Origin: Achromobacter sp. Bel
Lineage (GTDB): Bacteria > Pseudomonadota > Gammaproteobacteria > Burkholderiales > Burkholderiaceae_B
Direction: 5' to 3'
DNA: 64,000 nucleotides
Assembly: GCF_012928505.1 (NCBI RefSeq)
Contig: NZ_JABBJN010000008.1
Location: 1 to 64,000 of the forward strand
Shown here: positions 30,383-38,398 of the stretch, piece by piece
Numbering within the stretch: position 1 is the stretch's first letter
Layout: each line of letters opens with the position of its first letter
The notes under the pieces: model-generated
What the model was told of the DNA's origin: nothing
Database searches by the model: none
What the model saw: only the letters and a program-made list of their open reading frames with translations
Position numbers and translations under genes: made by a program

Positions 30383-31788
30383 GGCGACCTCCTGGCAAGC
30401 AGAGCTTCCTGGGAATTGACAGCGGACAAACGCGCTTGCCAATAAGGCCGAAACAACGTGGCCAATTCGCCGCGCCCGTCGGCGCGTTGTTCGGGCCGCA
30501 GGAAATAGGTCTCTGCGGCGCTGGTTACCGTGATAGCGTCCGCCCGCCCCACACCGGCATAGCGGAATCGGCCGGTCGGCGACGCCAGCGCACTGTCCCC
30601 GTCCGTGGTTTTCAGATGCGCGCCCCCAAGACTCACCCCGACAGCAAAACGCAGAGGATCTTTCACGCGCGATGCGGCAACCTCGCGAAAAGCGGGCAAC
30701 CCACCGCCTGGCCATCGCTGCGCGGATGCCATCGCGTAGGAATTCGCCATGGGATTCGTAATGCCGCTAAAAATGTCCCACGACGTCGATTGCTCCACCC
30801 ACCGCCAGAAATCTTCCTGCGAAAAATCAACGGGAGGCGCTTCGACGTATTCCATGCCTTCAGGCGCCTTGCTCTTCTGGCCTTGCGTGGTGCCCCAGCC
30901 CATGGCGTATTCCCGGTAGTAGCAACCGATCCAGCGATTGGAGCGCAGCGCATGAAACGACTGCGTGTCCAAGGCCCCCCAACGGCCATCCGGCCCGAGC
31001 CACGTCGATCCGCGACGACGCAGCTCATGCCGAAAGAACGGGCAACGCGTGCTGACCGGCCATGGATTGCGCCGCGTGTAGTTCCTTTTCTTCAGAAACC
31101 CATAACGCTCCACCGCCTGCTCAACCGCGGGCCGCAGGCCCGATTTGCGCGTGGCGGCGCTGCGTTCGATGAACCCGGGCCAGGTATCCGACAGCATCTG
31201 CAACCTCAACCCTTGCGCGCCGGCGTCACCTTCCGAGCCGTCTTCCGAGAAATTGGCGGCAAGCACCTTGCGCATGACACGGTCGCGGGATGCCGGCAGT
31301 TCCGTCATGGCGGACGCCGCAGCCGTTTCAAGAACCTGATACACGACACGATCATGTTGCGCAAAAGCGCCCGCCAATCGTGCCTCGGCGTCCGGCAGCG
31401 CCTGACCCGCCCGATAGGCCAACCCCATGTCGGGGCCGAACAGCATCGCGATCAAGCTGACGGGAGGATTGCCACGGTTGCGCTGCGACTGCAACGTGCG
31501 ACCATACTGCGCGGACGCCGCCAGCGTGACCAGATGCGCCATGGCGACTTGATGGGCGATCTGGGTCCGGTTGACATAGGCGATGGCATTCAGCGCGCGC
31601 GCCTGCTCAAGCGCGCCGCTATAGGCAGCCGCATCCGCAGCGTGCGTCAGCCGGACCCTGCCTTCGACCGTCTGGCCCAGGTTGTAGAGCACAACCAGGG
31701 ACGCCACGGCGACCGCCGCGATCAGCATGCCCAAGACTAAAGCTTGGCCATGCTGACGGGCACATTGCGTACGCCCACGCCGTGTCAC
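30379..31788 (-). CDS. Putative Flp pilus-assembly TadE/G-like protein (Tad domain)
   Basis: 469 residues, GTG start overlapping the flp stop as GTGA. A type IVb-like N-terminus (QHGQALVLGMLIAAVAVASL) is followed by the Tad-domain hallmark AADAAAYSGALEQARALNAIAYVNR. The long C-terminal region is predicted periplasmic, rich in Trp and Arg, without a known domain. TadG-like proteins are thought to act at the pilus base or tip. Longer than most TadE, in the range of TadG. Confidence 0.85.
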   Translation of the reverse strand: MTRRGRTQCARQHGQALVLGMLIAAVAVASLVVLYNLGQTVEGRVRLTHAADAAAYSGALEQARALNAIAYVNRTQIAHQVAMAHLVTLAASAQYGRTLQSQRNRGNPPVSLIAMLFGPDMGLAYRAGQALPDAEARLAGAFAQHDRVVYQVLETAAASAMTELPASRDRVMRKVLAANFSEDGSEGDAGAQGLRLQMLSDTWPGFIERSAATRKSGLRPAVEQAVERYGFLKKRNYTRRNPWPVSTRCPFFRHELRRRGSTWLGPDGRWGALDTQSFHALRSNRWIGCYYREYAMGWGTTQGQKSKAPEGMEYVEAPPVDFSQEDFWRWVEQSTSWDIFSGITNPMANSYAMASAQRWPGGGLPAFREVAASRVKDPLRFAVGVSLGGAHLKTTDGDSALASPTGRFRYAGVGRADAITVTSAAETYFLRPEQRADGRGELATLFRPYWQARLSAVNSQEALLARRSP

Positions 31789-32051
31789 TTCGCATCCGCC
31801 GCATTGCCGGTAAAGGACTTGAGCGAACGCGCCTTGGTCTGGGCCGCGGCCTTCTGCGCCGCCTGCTGCGCCGCGCGGCTTTGCGTGCTGCCATCCTCGC
31901 CCGCAAGTTCGCGGGCCATGGCGGCGGTTTGCGAACGCACGACTTGCCCGAAATATTGGTAGACGGCGATTGCCGCCACCGCCACCAGCGCGACGACCAC
32001 GATGTATTCGGTCATGCCCTGGCCCAACTGACGCTTACGAATGCCCCACAT
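31785..32051 (-). CDS. flp: Flp-type major pilin precursor
   Basis: 88 residues from ATG 32051, chosen because a CGGAGAGC ribosome site lies just upstream; another ATG at 32069 lacks one. The leader RKRQLG is followed by QGMTEYIVVVALVAVAAIAV: Gly at the cleavage point, Glu/Tyr at +5/+6 and a hydrophobic helix, the Flp signature. The mature protein would be ~80 residues with an Ala/Gln-rich C-terminus, longer than the ~55-65 typical of Flp. First gene of the Tad operon. Confidence 0.9.
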   Translation of the reverse strand: MWGIRKRQLGQGMTEYIVVVALVAVAAIAVYQYFGQVVRSQTAAMARELAGEDGSTQSRAAQQAAQKAAAQTKARSLKSFTGNAADAK

Positions 32052-32436
32052 GTCTGCTCTCCGATGCAATGAATGTGGGTCTCAGTGTCGGCGTGGCAGG
32101 CAGGGGCGACTATTCGCGGATGCCGAGGCGGGCAAAATGGGCACGGGTGCATTGACTCGCCGGAATACCGCTTCCGATGGGCCCAGGAAGGCCCGCCCGC
32201 ACGCCCCGCGCCAGGAGGAACGCGGGACGAACTCCGAGGCGGAAAATCTTGTAACCCACTAATTTTCCAGGGTTTTCCCTATTGCCGAGGCCCTACCCCG
32301 GCAGTAGATTGGAGTTGCCGGGCTGTCTGACACCCATCGCGTGCGAAGCCGGGCAGGAGCGCCTCAGACTCATCTAGAGCTGGGGCGCTCTTCCGTTTCT
32401 GCGCGGGTTTCGGCACACAGGTTTCGCACGCGCTAG
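32052..32436. promoter_or_regulatory. Leader region of the Tad operon
   Basis: No gene is supportable in this stretch. It must contain the flp promoter on the minus strand, but I cannot assign boxes. A GC-rich inverted repeat, GAGCGCC...GGCGCTC, sits at about 32358-32391, and could be a terminator-like element near the boundary with the transporter remnant. Confidence 0.35.
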
Positions 32437-32640
32437 AATGCGCGAGCCCAAGGTGGCGTTGGCCTCGCCCGAGAACATGCCGACCAGTCCCCCACCTATC
32501 GTCACGCCCAGTCCGATGGCCAACATCTGGATCATCGAGAACAAGCTGTTGCCGCTGGCCGCATCCCGCTTGCTCCAGCCTTTCCGGGTCACGCTATTCA
32601 TGGCTGGAAACTGCATGGAAATCGGCATGGCAATGGAATG
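32437..32640 (-). pseudogene. DHA2-family MFS transporter fragment
   Basis: A stretch of ~65 residues contains SMQFPAMNSVTR and ASGNSLFSMIQMLAIGLGVT, a segment typical of TM10-11 of EmrB/QacA-type drug:proton antiporters (usual length ~500). There is no upstream transporter sequence, and the match ends within ~15 residues of GMFSG. It is a gene remnant at the edge of the Tad locus. Confidence 0.6.
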
Positions 32641-32689
32641 ACCCCGTTTTTTGTGGAATATACTGGATATACAAACAGTATTTTCCATT

Positions 32690-32983
32690 ATGCCGTTCAA
32701 AGCTCCCCTTACCCACGCCGACCTGCGCAACATCCGCGAGCGCCAGCCCTGGAACGCCGACGTCATCTCACTCCTATGGGAGGTAAAACGGCTGCGGTCC
32801 GTGCTGCTGCGCGCCTACCAGTTGTCCGCCGACCTGAAGCGGCCAGGCGGCGTGACAGGCGAGCTGTACGACGATTTCATGAAAGGCTTGCGGGATGAAC
32901 CCTGTGTCCAGGAACGGGACGGGATGGCGACATCACTGATGGAAGCGCCCGACAGGCTAAGAAAGGGAATGGCACCACGCTAG
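32690..32983 (+). CDS. Small hypothetical protein
   Basis: 97 residues from ATG 32690. Charged and helical-looking: an N-terminal segment LTHADLRNIRERQPW is followed by an amphipathic helix DVISLLWEVKRLRSVLLRAYQL. No signal peptide and no known domain. An upstream in-frame start would lack a ribosome site. It stands alone, with remnants on both sides; function unknown. Confidence 0.6.
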   Translation: MPFKAPLTHADLRNIRERQPWNADVISLLWEVKRLRSVLLRAYQLSADLKRPGGVTGELYDDFMKGLRDEPCVQERDGMATSLMEAPDRLRKGMAPR

Positions 32984-33038
32984 TCGCCGCCAACCGGCTT
33001 TGGCATTCCCTGATTCAAACGCTCGGCGGCTGCGTGCT

Positions 33039-33110
33039 TTACCGCTCTTCCCCATACCCAAAGGGCCAGCGCCGCTTGTTCGGCTCGGGAGACGGTTTTT
33101 CGCTACTCAT
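33039..33110 (-). CDS. 23-residue micro-protein with strong ribosome site
   Basis: A very short frame, MSSEKPSPEPNKRRWPFGYG plus EER, with a GGAGG site 6 bases before the ATG. The peptide is Pro- and Arg-rich with a central RRWPFGYG. The strength and spacing of the ribosome site is the main evidence for translation. It could equally be a remnant or a leader peptide; no neighbour explains it. Confidence 0.4.
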   Translation of the reverse strand: MSSEKPSPEPNKRRWPFGYGEER

Positions 33111-33292
33111 GATCGGCCTCCAATTTTTGAATATCGGAATCCTAGCTGCTTAGTTGTAACAGCAATGTAAGGGTTCGCAATGATGCTCTTCCGTAGGGGA
33201 CCTCCGTGTACAACGAGCGTCAGAAAACGAAACAGCCGTCATTGCGAGCGGCTGCAGAAACCTGAATTCGCGGATTTCCTTAGCGGGCAACG

Positions 33293-33640
33293 TTACTTTG
33301 ACGCCGCTGCACTCTCCTTGAGGTTCTTTAAACACCCCTTGTAGGCGAAGGCGTCGACCTTCGAAACCGCTCGTGACTTGGCCTCCGGCGTTGTATATAG
33401 CGGATACTCAAACACGAGTTCCACAAAAATCTGAAAAATACCTTAAGGGTCCTTTTCGGCCATGGCAAGCTCCATCAGATCCGACATAGGCGCCCCCTCT
33501 TGTCTTAGGTTCATCATGGATCGGGCAATTCTCGCAAGACCCTTGCACTCCTCCAGATCCTTTGCTGATAGCAGCGCCGTATGGCCAACTGAAAAGACCA
33601 CTACTGCCGCAATAGCCGCCCCCCCCCCCTTTTTAAGCCT
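33293..33640 (-). pseudogene. Small exported protein, broken: G11 tract at the start and an in-frame stop
   Basis: One reading frame on the minus strand gives a protein-like sequence of ~115 residues: hydrophobic start (AAIAAVVVFSVGHTAL), then DLEECKGLARIARSMMN, then after an in-frame TAA at 33443-33445 it continues GIFQIFVELVFEYPLYTTPE and ends at a stop at 33293. The N-terminus runs through a run of eleven G (C on the plus strand, 33619-33629) preceded by AAAAA, and no start codon fits in frame. So it is either a decayed gene or one switched off by tract length plus one nonsense change. Family not recognised. Confidence 0.55.
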
Positions 33641-33830
33641 GCCCGCCCCTTTCTATTCCATGTCGCGCCGATACTAACGGATTCCTGAAAATTCATTTTC
33701 GACCCGTTCCGCGAGTCAGCGGCCGCGTTATGATTCAGAGCCAAAACGGACTAAGTCTGTTTGTTTGGCGCATTACTGGCCGATAAAGCACAAGCCGCTC
33801 TTGAATGGCTCTTTAAATTAGGGTACCTAA

Positions 33831-34433
33831 ATGAGGAAATCAGTTCTTCTTGCTTCGCTATGTATGCCATTCCTGGCCTACGCCGTAGAGGACAAGGACA
33901 TCGCAGCATGCGCCGCCATGTCGAATACCGTCTCAAGACTGGCGTGCTACGACCTGATGGCCGAAAAAAACAAACTCGCACCCTCTACAGAAAGAACCAC
34001 GGGTTCCGGCCCGGGGAAATGGGAAACATCAAAAGATGTGGATCCCCTTAACGACAAGGAGATTCACTTCGCGATGCTTGACGCCGATTCTGGCAGAGGG
34101 AAGTACGGTGGTCGTGTTTCCATGATGGTTCGGTGCAATGACAACAAGACCGAGATGTACATCAACTGGAACAGTTACCTTGGGTCTAGCACGACGAGAA
34201 CCACATACCGTATCGATAAAAATCCCGCCCAGTCTTCCAGCTGGAGCCTGTCCACCGACAAGAAAGCCGCATTCTTTCCAGGCTCACCGATAGCGTTACT
34301 GAAGCAAATGGCTGATAGCCAGACCTTTGTGGCTAACATAACGCCATACAATGAAAACCCCGTTACTGCGACCTTCGACACCCGCGGAGCAGATTCGGCG
34401 TTTCGCGACATTCGGGCATCGTGCAAGTGGTAG
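33831..34433 (+). CDS. VasI/VI_minor_1-like exported protein
   Basis: 200 residues. A signal peptide (RKSVLLASLCMPFLAYA) is followed by RLACYDLMAE, the conserved cysteine region, then a C-terminal domain (~75-200) with GGRVSMMVRCNDNKTEMYI, TTYRID and FVANITPYNENPVTATFD. This is the pattern of the VasI (type VI secretion-associated, TIGR03360-like) family, which also occurs outside T6SS clusters and in prophages. No T6SS genes are in the window. A terminator follows at 34554. Confidence 0.72.
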   Translation: MRKSVLLASLCMPFLAYAVEDKDIAACAAMSNTVSRLACYDLMAEKNKLAPSTERTTGSGPGKWETSKDVDPLNDKEIHFAMLDADSGRGKYGGRVSMMVRCNDNKTEMYINWNSYLGSSTTRTTYRIDKNPAQSSSWSLSTDKKAAFFPGSPIALLKQMADSQTFVANITPYNENPVTATFDTRGADSAFRDIRASCKW

Positions 34434-34553
34434 GAAAGTGCCTAGCCCACTGCGATGAGTCCGAGGCGGTAGAACCCCGCCACCTTTGAACTGGGATTGT
34501 CTCTCCTACCAAGACTGCCGTAGGGAAACAATCTCCATATAGCGAAAAGATGC

Positions 34554-34580
34554 GAGCCACCTCCCTGGGTGGCTTTTTTT
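34554..34580 (+). terminator. Intrinsic terminator
   Basis: AGCCACC at 34554-34560 pairs with GGTGGCT at 34568-34574 across a 7-base loop, followed by a T7 run. It lies 120 bases after the VasI-like gene and is a good candidate for its terminator. Confidence 0.8.
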
Positions 34581-34708
34581 CATTCAACATTGACAGATCA
34601 ACGCTATCCTCAGGATGAAGGTATCAGACTGAGCCAACCCAAGTCCCCGGACACCCGAAGCCACGATCATCATCGCCCAGAAGGGCCACCAAGAAAGGGG
34701 AAGTCGTG

Positions 34709-34951
34709 CTAATCGTCGTTCGGCGAAGCCGCCCTCTGGATCTCGTCCCTCATTAGCGAATTCGCGCAAGCGATGGCCTCGTTGGGGCTTTCGTAGGAAC
34801 TGTCGGTGTCGTCAATGTCGGCCATGCGCTGCCCCTCAGGCCCGGAAATCTCATTGATGAAAACACCCCAGCCCGCACCATCAAGCGACTTCGAGACGCC
34901 AATGACGTATGTCCAACCATGAAACGAGCGAACAACGGAGATCTCTTTCAT
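34709..34951 (-). CDS. Small acidic hypothetical protein
   Basis: 80 residues, starting at ATG 34951 with an AAGGGG site upstream. Contains WTYVIGVSKSL and ISGPEGQRMAD, and ends in an acidic/charged tail. No signal peptide, no known domain. The alternating hydrophobic pattern suggests a small beta-alpha fold. Its base composition is like the neighbouring accessory genes. Function unknown. Confidence 0.55.
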   Translation of the reverse strand: MKEISVVRSFHGWTYVIGVSKSLDGAGWGVFINEISGPEGQRMADIDDTDSSYESPNEAIACANSLMRDEIQRAASPNDD

Positions 34952-35132
34952 GTCATGCCCCTTGGTTTTTTCCCATCGTACCGCAGCCCTTCAGTCTCCA
35001 CGGCAACTCCAAGGGAGCATGCCGTGTTGGTGCGCGCGTCGTCCTGGCTAACGAAAAATGGAATTTCCGATGAGAATTTCGCCTTGAAATTGCAATCTGC
35101 CTCCTTATATTCCACGTATATATAATGCGCCG

Positions 35133-35600
35133 ATGATTACAATTCGAACTTCCCGACCCGGCGAAGGCGAACGCGCAGTTGAAATCTGGCGGGCCGCCGT
35201 TGACGCCACCCACGATTTCCTGTCGCCACAAGACCGCCAAGCCATCGACGAGATGGTGTGCAGCTTTCTCCCTCAGGTTCCGCTCTGGCTTGCCGTGGAT
35301 GACAGCGGCTATCCCTTGGCTTTCATGCTCATTGACAACGGTCACATGCAGGCGCTGTTCGTTGATCCCGCTGGTCGCGGCACGGGCATCGGCGCAGCGC
35401 TGGTGCGCCACGGCCTTGCGCTCTATCCCAACATGACGACCGACGTCAACGAACAGAACGCCCAAGCAGTCGGCTTCTATGAAAAGATGGGCTTCAAGCG
35501 CACGGGCCGGTCGCCACTCGACGAGCAGGGCAGACCTTATCCTCTGATCCATCTCGAATATCAGAACTGGTTCGCACAGCCCAAGCCACCTCGGGGCTAG
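35133..35600 (+). CDS. GNAT-family acetyltransferase, YjaB-like
   Basis: 155 residues. The N-terminal RTSRPGEGERAVEIWRAAVD and VDATHDFLSPQDR, the CoA-binding loop VDPAGRGTGIGAALV and NEQNAQAVGFYEKMGFKR are characteristic of the YjaB subgroup of GCN5-type acetyltransferases. The substrate is not predictable; it likely N-acetylates a small molecule or protein amine. The start is the ATG at 35133; the upstream region is AT-rich. It converges with the DUF3995 gene. Confidence 0.85.
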   Translation: MITIRTSRPGEGERAVEIWRAAVDATHDFLSPQDRQAIDEMVCSFLPQVPLWLAVDDSGYPLAFMLIDNGHMQALFVDPAGRGTGIGAALVRHGLALYPNMTTDVNEQNAQAVGFYEKMGFKRTGRSPLDEQGRPYPLIHLEYQNWFAQPKPPRG

Positions 35601-35716
35601 CTTGTGCGCTCTGAGGCTGTGCAAAGAGGTTAAGGCGAAATACGGTTGGACCACGACGCCGGCTTTTACTTCACGCCCTGACGCTGGCCGCAGGATCGCT
35701 GGCGGTCGGGATCGGC

Positions 35717-36139
35717 TCAGCCACGCCAAATAGTGGCTATCATGCCTGCGGCCAGCAGCATGCACAGGGGCGAGTACACCCGCGTATCCAGCCGCGCGAA
35801 CGGGTCTTCGCCCAGACGCTTGAAGAACCCCACATAACGAAAGTCGCCGATGGCGCGTCCCACCAAGGCCAGCGCCACCGCGCCACCCGCCCAGCGCAAC
35901 CAGGCCGGCGAAGCGTCCAAGCTCAGCAATCCTCCATTGGCCGCCGCGAGTCCGGCGAACGCCATCAGGATCACTCCCACCATGAACGTGCCCACCGCCG
36001 AAGGCCGGAACAGGGGTTCTCCATCCTTGAAGGGCAAGGCGGCCTCATGCGCCAGACGGCCTCCGAGGGCCCAATAAACATGCCACAGGGACAGGATGGC
36101 GAACACGGCGCAGGTGATTGCGGCGACAGCGACTTGCAT
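35717..36139 (-). CDS. DUF3995-type small membrane protein
   Basis: 140 residues from ATG 36139; upstream frame extensions lack a ribosome site and look uncoded. Four hydrophobic segments: ~3-22, ~47-68, ~77-97 and the C-terminus. The motif ALSLWHVYWALGG-like at the start and the DFRYVGFFKR motif match the DUF3995 family of unknown function. It is transcribed away from the terminator at 36241. Confidence 0.8.
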   Translation of the reverse strand: MQVAVAAITCAVFAILSLWHVYWALGGRLAHEAALPFKDGEPLFRPSAVGTFMVGVILMAFAGLAAANGGLLSLDASPAWLRWAGGAVALALVGRAIGDFRYVGFFKRLGEDPFARLDTRVYSPLCMLLAAGMIATIWRG

Positions 36140-36240
36140 GGGTTCTCCGAACGATGGGGATAGGCGGAATTGTGAACCAAAAAACACGCGCTCAACGTGG
36201 TGCGCTCGACGAATCGAAGCGGCGCGCGCCGTGCATGTGG

Positions 36241-36270
36241 AAAAAAAACCGCGGCGAATGCGCCGCGGCT
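36241..36270 (-). terminator. Intrinsic terminator for the double-glycine peptide gene
   Basis: On the minus strand CCGCGGC pairs with GCCGCGG around a 6-base loop (plus positions 36249-36255 and 36262-36268), followed by eight T (36241-36248). Strong and 90 bases downstream of the peptide gene stop, so that gene appears to be a defined transcript. Confidence 0.82.
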
Positions 36271-36358
36271 TAGATGGGACGGCAGTTTCGGTTTCGCCCG
36301 GAGCACCCAAGCGCCACAAGCTTTGTCGCGACCGAAATCCATGCCGCCTACACCTGAT

Positions 36359-36541
36359 TCAGCGCTGGTAGAAACTCGACTTGGCGGCGGTGGCGGAGTT
36401 TCCACTCCGCGGCTGCAACATAGCGATCGTCGGCTTTTTCGAACTAGCACCGCCGCTAACCGTACTGATTTCGCCGGTTTCCAACGGCTGGATCTGATGC
36501 TCGGTGTCGTCCTGTTGAGTAGTCAGTTCCATCTTTTCCAT
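36359..36541 (-). CDS. Double-glycine leader peptide (bacteriocin/RiPP-like precursor)
   Basis: 60 residues from ATG 36541, preceded by AGGAG at the right distance (the alternative start 36556 has none). The segment LETGEISTVSGG fits the double-glycine leader consensus exactly: Leu at -12, Glu at -8, Ile at -7, Val at -4, Gly-Gly at -2/-1. The core is ASSKKPTIAMLQPRSGNSAT followed by AAKSSFYQR (29 residues), basic and without cysteine. A peptidase-containing (C39) ABC transporter would be needed to export it, but none is in the window. No modification enzymes are adjacent. Confidence 0.65.
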   Translation of the reverse strand: MEKMELTTQQDDTEHQIQPLETGEISTVSGGASSKKPTIAMLQPRSGNSATAAKSSFYQR

Positions 36542-36837
36542 GTAGATCTCCTGCAAATCGCGGGCGAAAGAAGCCGCGCCAGCATCGGCTGAGCCTCAGC
36601 GGGGGTGCGGCGCTACCGGCGTTCAAGACGGGCGAACAACCGGATACTCAAGCGAAACCGGGCTCGGAGCGAACCTTAACAGTGGCGCGGCACCGACACA
36701 TCAGTCTTTAGTCTTAGTCGAGATAACAGCTAACCGATACCCTCGGTATGAAATCCAATTCCGCTGAAAAGCGGGTTTCGGCCAGCGCTGCGGGTCAGCG
36801 CTTACCGAAGCCCATCCCGTAGGAATACCCCCCATGA
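36542..36837. other. Intergenic stretch upstream of the double-glycine peptide
   Basis: 296 bases with no supportable gene. It must contain the peptide promoter on the minus strand; I see no reliable -35/-10 pair. Confidence 0.4.
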
Positions 36838-37131
36838 ACAAAGGACCGCCGTAAGCAACTGGACGCCCTGCGCCAGTCCATCGATATCCGAATCGCCTTC
36901 TACAGCGGGATGCGTCTAAGCGAAATTCTGGAGGCGGTACGCAGAGATGGGATGTTCCTGTTGGAAGACACCAAGAACGGCGAACCTCGGCACGTACCGA
37001 TGCCCCCGAAGGTCCGCGCCTCGGACAAGGTGGCACCGCGCAACAAATGGAACGTGTTTAATGATTGGTTCCCGCAACGGATTCTTCCACAGGCGTCGGC
37101 AGGCAATATTCAAAAATGGTTAATACGGTGA
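36838..37131 (+). pseudogene. Tyrosine-recombinase (phage integrase) fragment
   Basis: A frame with no start, open from 36838 to 37131, contains IAFYSGMRLSEILE and LEDTKNGEPRHVPMPPKV. These match the catalytic-domain box I region (TGMRxSE with the conserved Arg) and the following KNGxxRxVP beta-strand of tyrosine recombinases. The rest of the catalytic domain (HxxR and Tyr) is absent, the sequence becoming unrelated after ~37030. An IS3-family element sits 30 bases further on. It marks an old mobile-element boundary. Confidence 0.65.
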
Positions 37132-37176
37132 TGCGCGGCATGTCACAGCGCCATGCAGGTTGACCCTAACCCCGAA

Positions 37177-38028
37177 TTAGTCCGGATCAGAAGTAGAGAT
37201 CTCCGGCTCATTGAGGTTAGTACTTTGGCCGCTGGCCAAGTGCTGGCGCGCGTATTCAGCAGGCGCCTGCCACTTCAGCGCGGAGTGGGGACGAACCTCG
37301 TTATAGTACGTCCGCCAAGCGTCGATTTTCTCCTTGGCGTCGGCAAATGACAAGAACCAGTGGCTGTTCAGGCATTCCTGACGGAAGCGGCCATTGAAGG
37401 ATTCGCACTGCGCATTGTCCGTCGGCTTGCCGGGCCGACTGAAGTCGATTTCCACCCCATTTTCGTATGCCCATTTGTCCATGGCTTTGGAGATGAACTC
37501 GCTGCCGTTATCGGTTTTGATGACGCGCGGCAAGCCGCGCAGTGCGCATACGCGACCGAGCGTCGCCACCACATCGTCACCCCACAGGTTTTGCCCAATG
37601 TCGATGGCCAGACACTCTCTGGTGTAATTGTCGACCAGAGTCAACGCACGCAGGCGGCGACCATCGAACAATTGGTCCATGACGAAGTCCGTGCTCCAGA
37701 TGTCATTGATGGCTTGCGCGACCGCTTTGGGTTGGCGACGTTGCGCCGACTTATTGCGCTTGGGGCGCTTGTGTCGCAACGACAAGCCTTGTTCTCGATA
37801 CAAACGGTAGACCCGTTTGTGATTATCGCGATAGCCTTCGCGGCGCAGCATCACGTGTACACGCCGGTATCCGTAGTGAACGCGCGTATGCGCTATCTCG
37901 TGGATTCGCATGACCAGCGCGCCACTGTCGCGTCGGCACGATTCGTAGCGATACAACGACCGGGAAATCATGACTGCGGCGCATGCCTTGGTCACGCCGA
38001 CGCCGTAGCGCTTCATCAGATCATCCAC
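37177..38028 (-). CDS. IS3-family transposase OrfB (DDE integrase domain)
   Basis: 283 residues as annotated from ATG 38028. HTH-like start followed by the retroviral integrase core: DIWSTDFVMDQLFDGRRLRAL (first Asp), IKTDNGSEFIS (second Asp) and GKPTDNAQCESFNGRFRQECL (Glu), a complete DDE triad. In this group the active protein is normally an OrfAB fusion made by -1 frameshifting at the AAAAAAG run near 38058-38064. Confidence 0.92.
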   Translation of the reverse strand: MDDLMKRYGVGVTKACAAVMISRSLYRYESCRRDSGALVMRIHEIAHTRVHYGYRRVHVMLRREGYRDNHKRVYRLYREQGLSLRHKRPKRNKSAQRRQPKAVAQAINDIWSTDFVMDQLFDGRRLRALTLVDNYTRECLAIDIGQNLWGDDVVATLGRVCALRGLPRVIKTDNGSEFISKAMDKWAYENGVEIDFSRPGKPTDNAQCESFNGRFRQECLNSHWFLSFADAKEKIDAWRTYYNEVRPHSALKWQAPAEYARQHLASGQSTNLNEPEISTSDPD

Positions 38029-38051
38029 GAGTACGCGGCGCCGCGAAGGCT

Positions 38052-38318
38052 TCAGAGCTTTTTTGCCAGCACGTCCTGCAACATTGCCTTGTCCAGCGAC
38101 AGGTCCGCGACCAGGCGCTTAAGGCGATTGCACTCCTCTTCAAGCTGGCGCAGCCGTCGCAACTCCGAGGGACCAAGCCCGCCGAATTTCTTCTTCCAGT
38201 TGTAGAAGGTCGCTTCGCTCACGCCCATCTTGCGGCAGACCTCGGGTACGGCCGTTCCCAGTTCGGCCTGCTTCAGCGCAAAGGCGATTTGCTCTTCGGT
38301 GTATTTCGATCTCTTCAC
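38052..38318 (-). CDS. IS3-family transposase OrfA
   Basis: 88 residues: an N-terminal helix-turn-helix (EEQIAFALKQAELGTAVPEV ... GVSEATFYNWKKKF) and a leucine-zipper segment (LRRLRQLEEECNRLKRLV). Ends LAKKL at an A6G slippery sequence that would shift ribosomes into the OrfB frame. DNA-binding part of the transposase. Confidence 0.9.
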   Translation of the reverse strand: MKRSKYTEEQIAFALKQAELGTAVPEVCRKMGVSEATFYNWKKKFGGLGPSELRRLRQLEEECNRLKRLVADLSLDKAMLQDVLAKKL

Positions 38319-38398
38319 GGCATGGCTCCTATTCCATATGGTGAAATCATGCCGGATTTCTCTAATTTAGATCGGTACTAAAAACTGGGTTAGGGTCA

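Larger units (their letters stand above)
37161..38398 (-). mobile_element. IS3-family (IS407-group-like) insertion sequence
   Basis: A 1238-bp element bounded by imperfect terminal inverted repeats beginning TGACCCTAACCC at 37161 (left) and the complement of GGGTTAGGGTCA ending at 38398 (right). It carries orfA and orfB on the minus strand. The flanks (AGGT left, GCAT right) do not match, so no target-site duplication is visible; the copy may have been rearranged after insertion. Both frames look intact. Confidence 0.9.
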
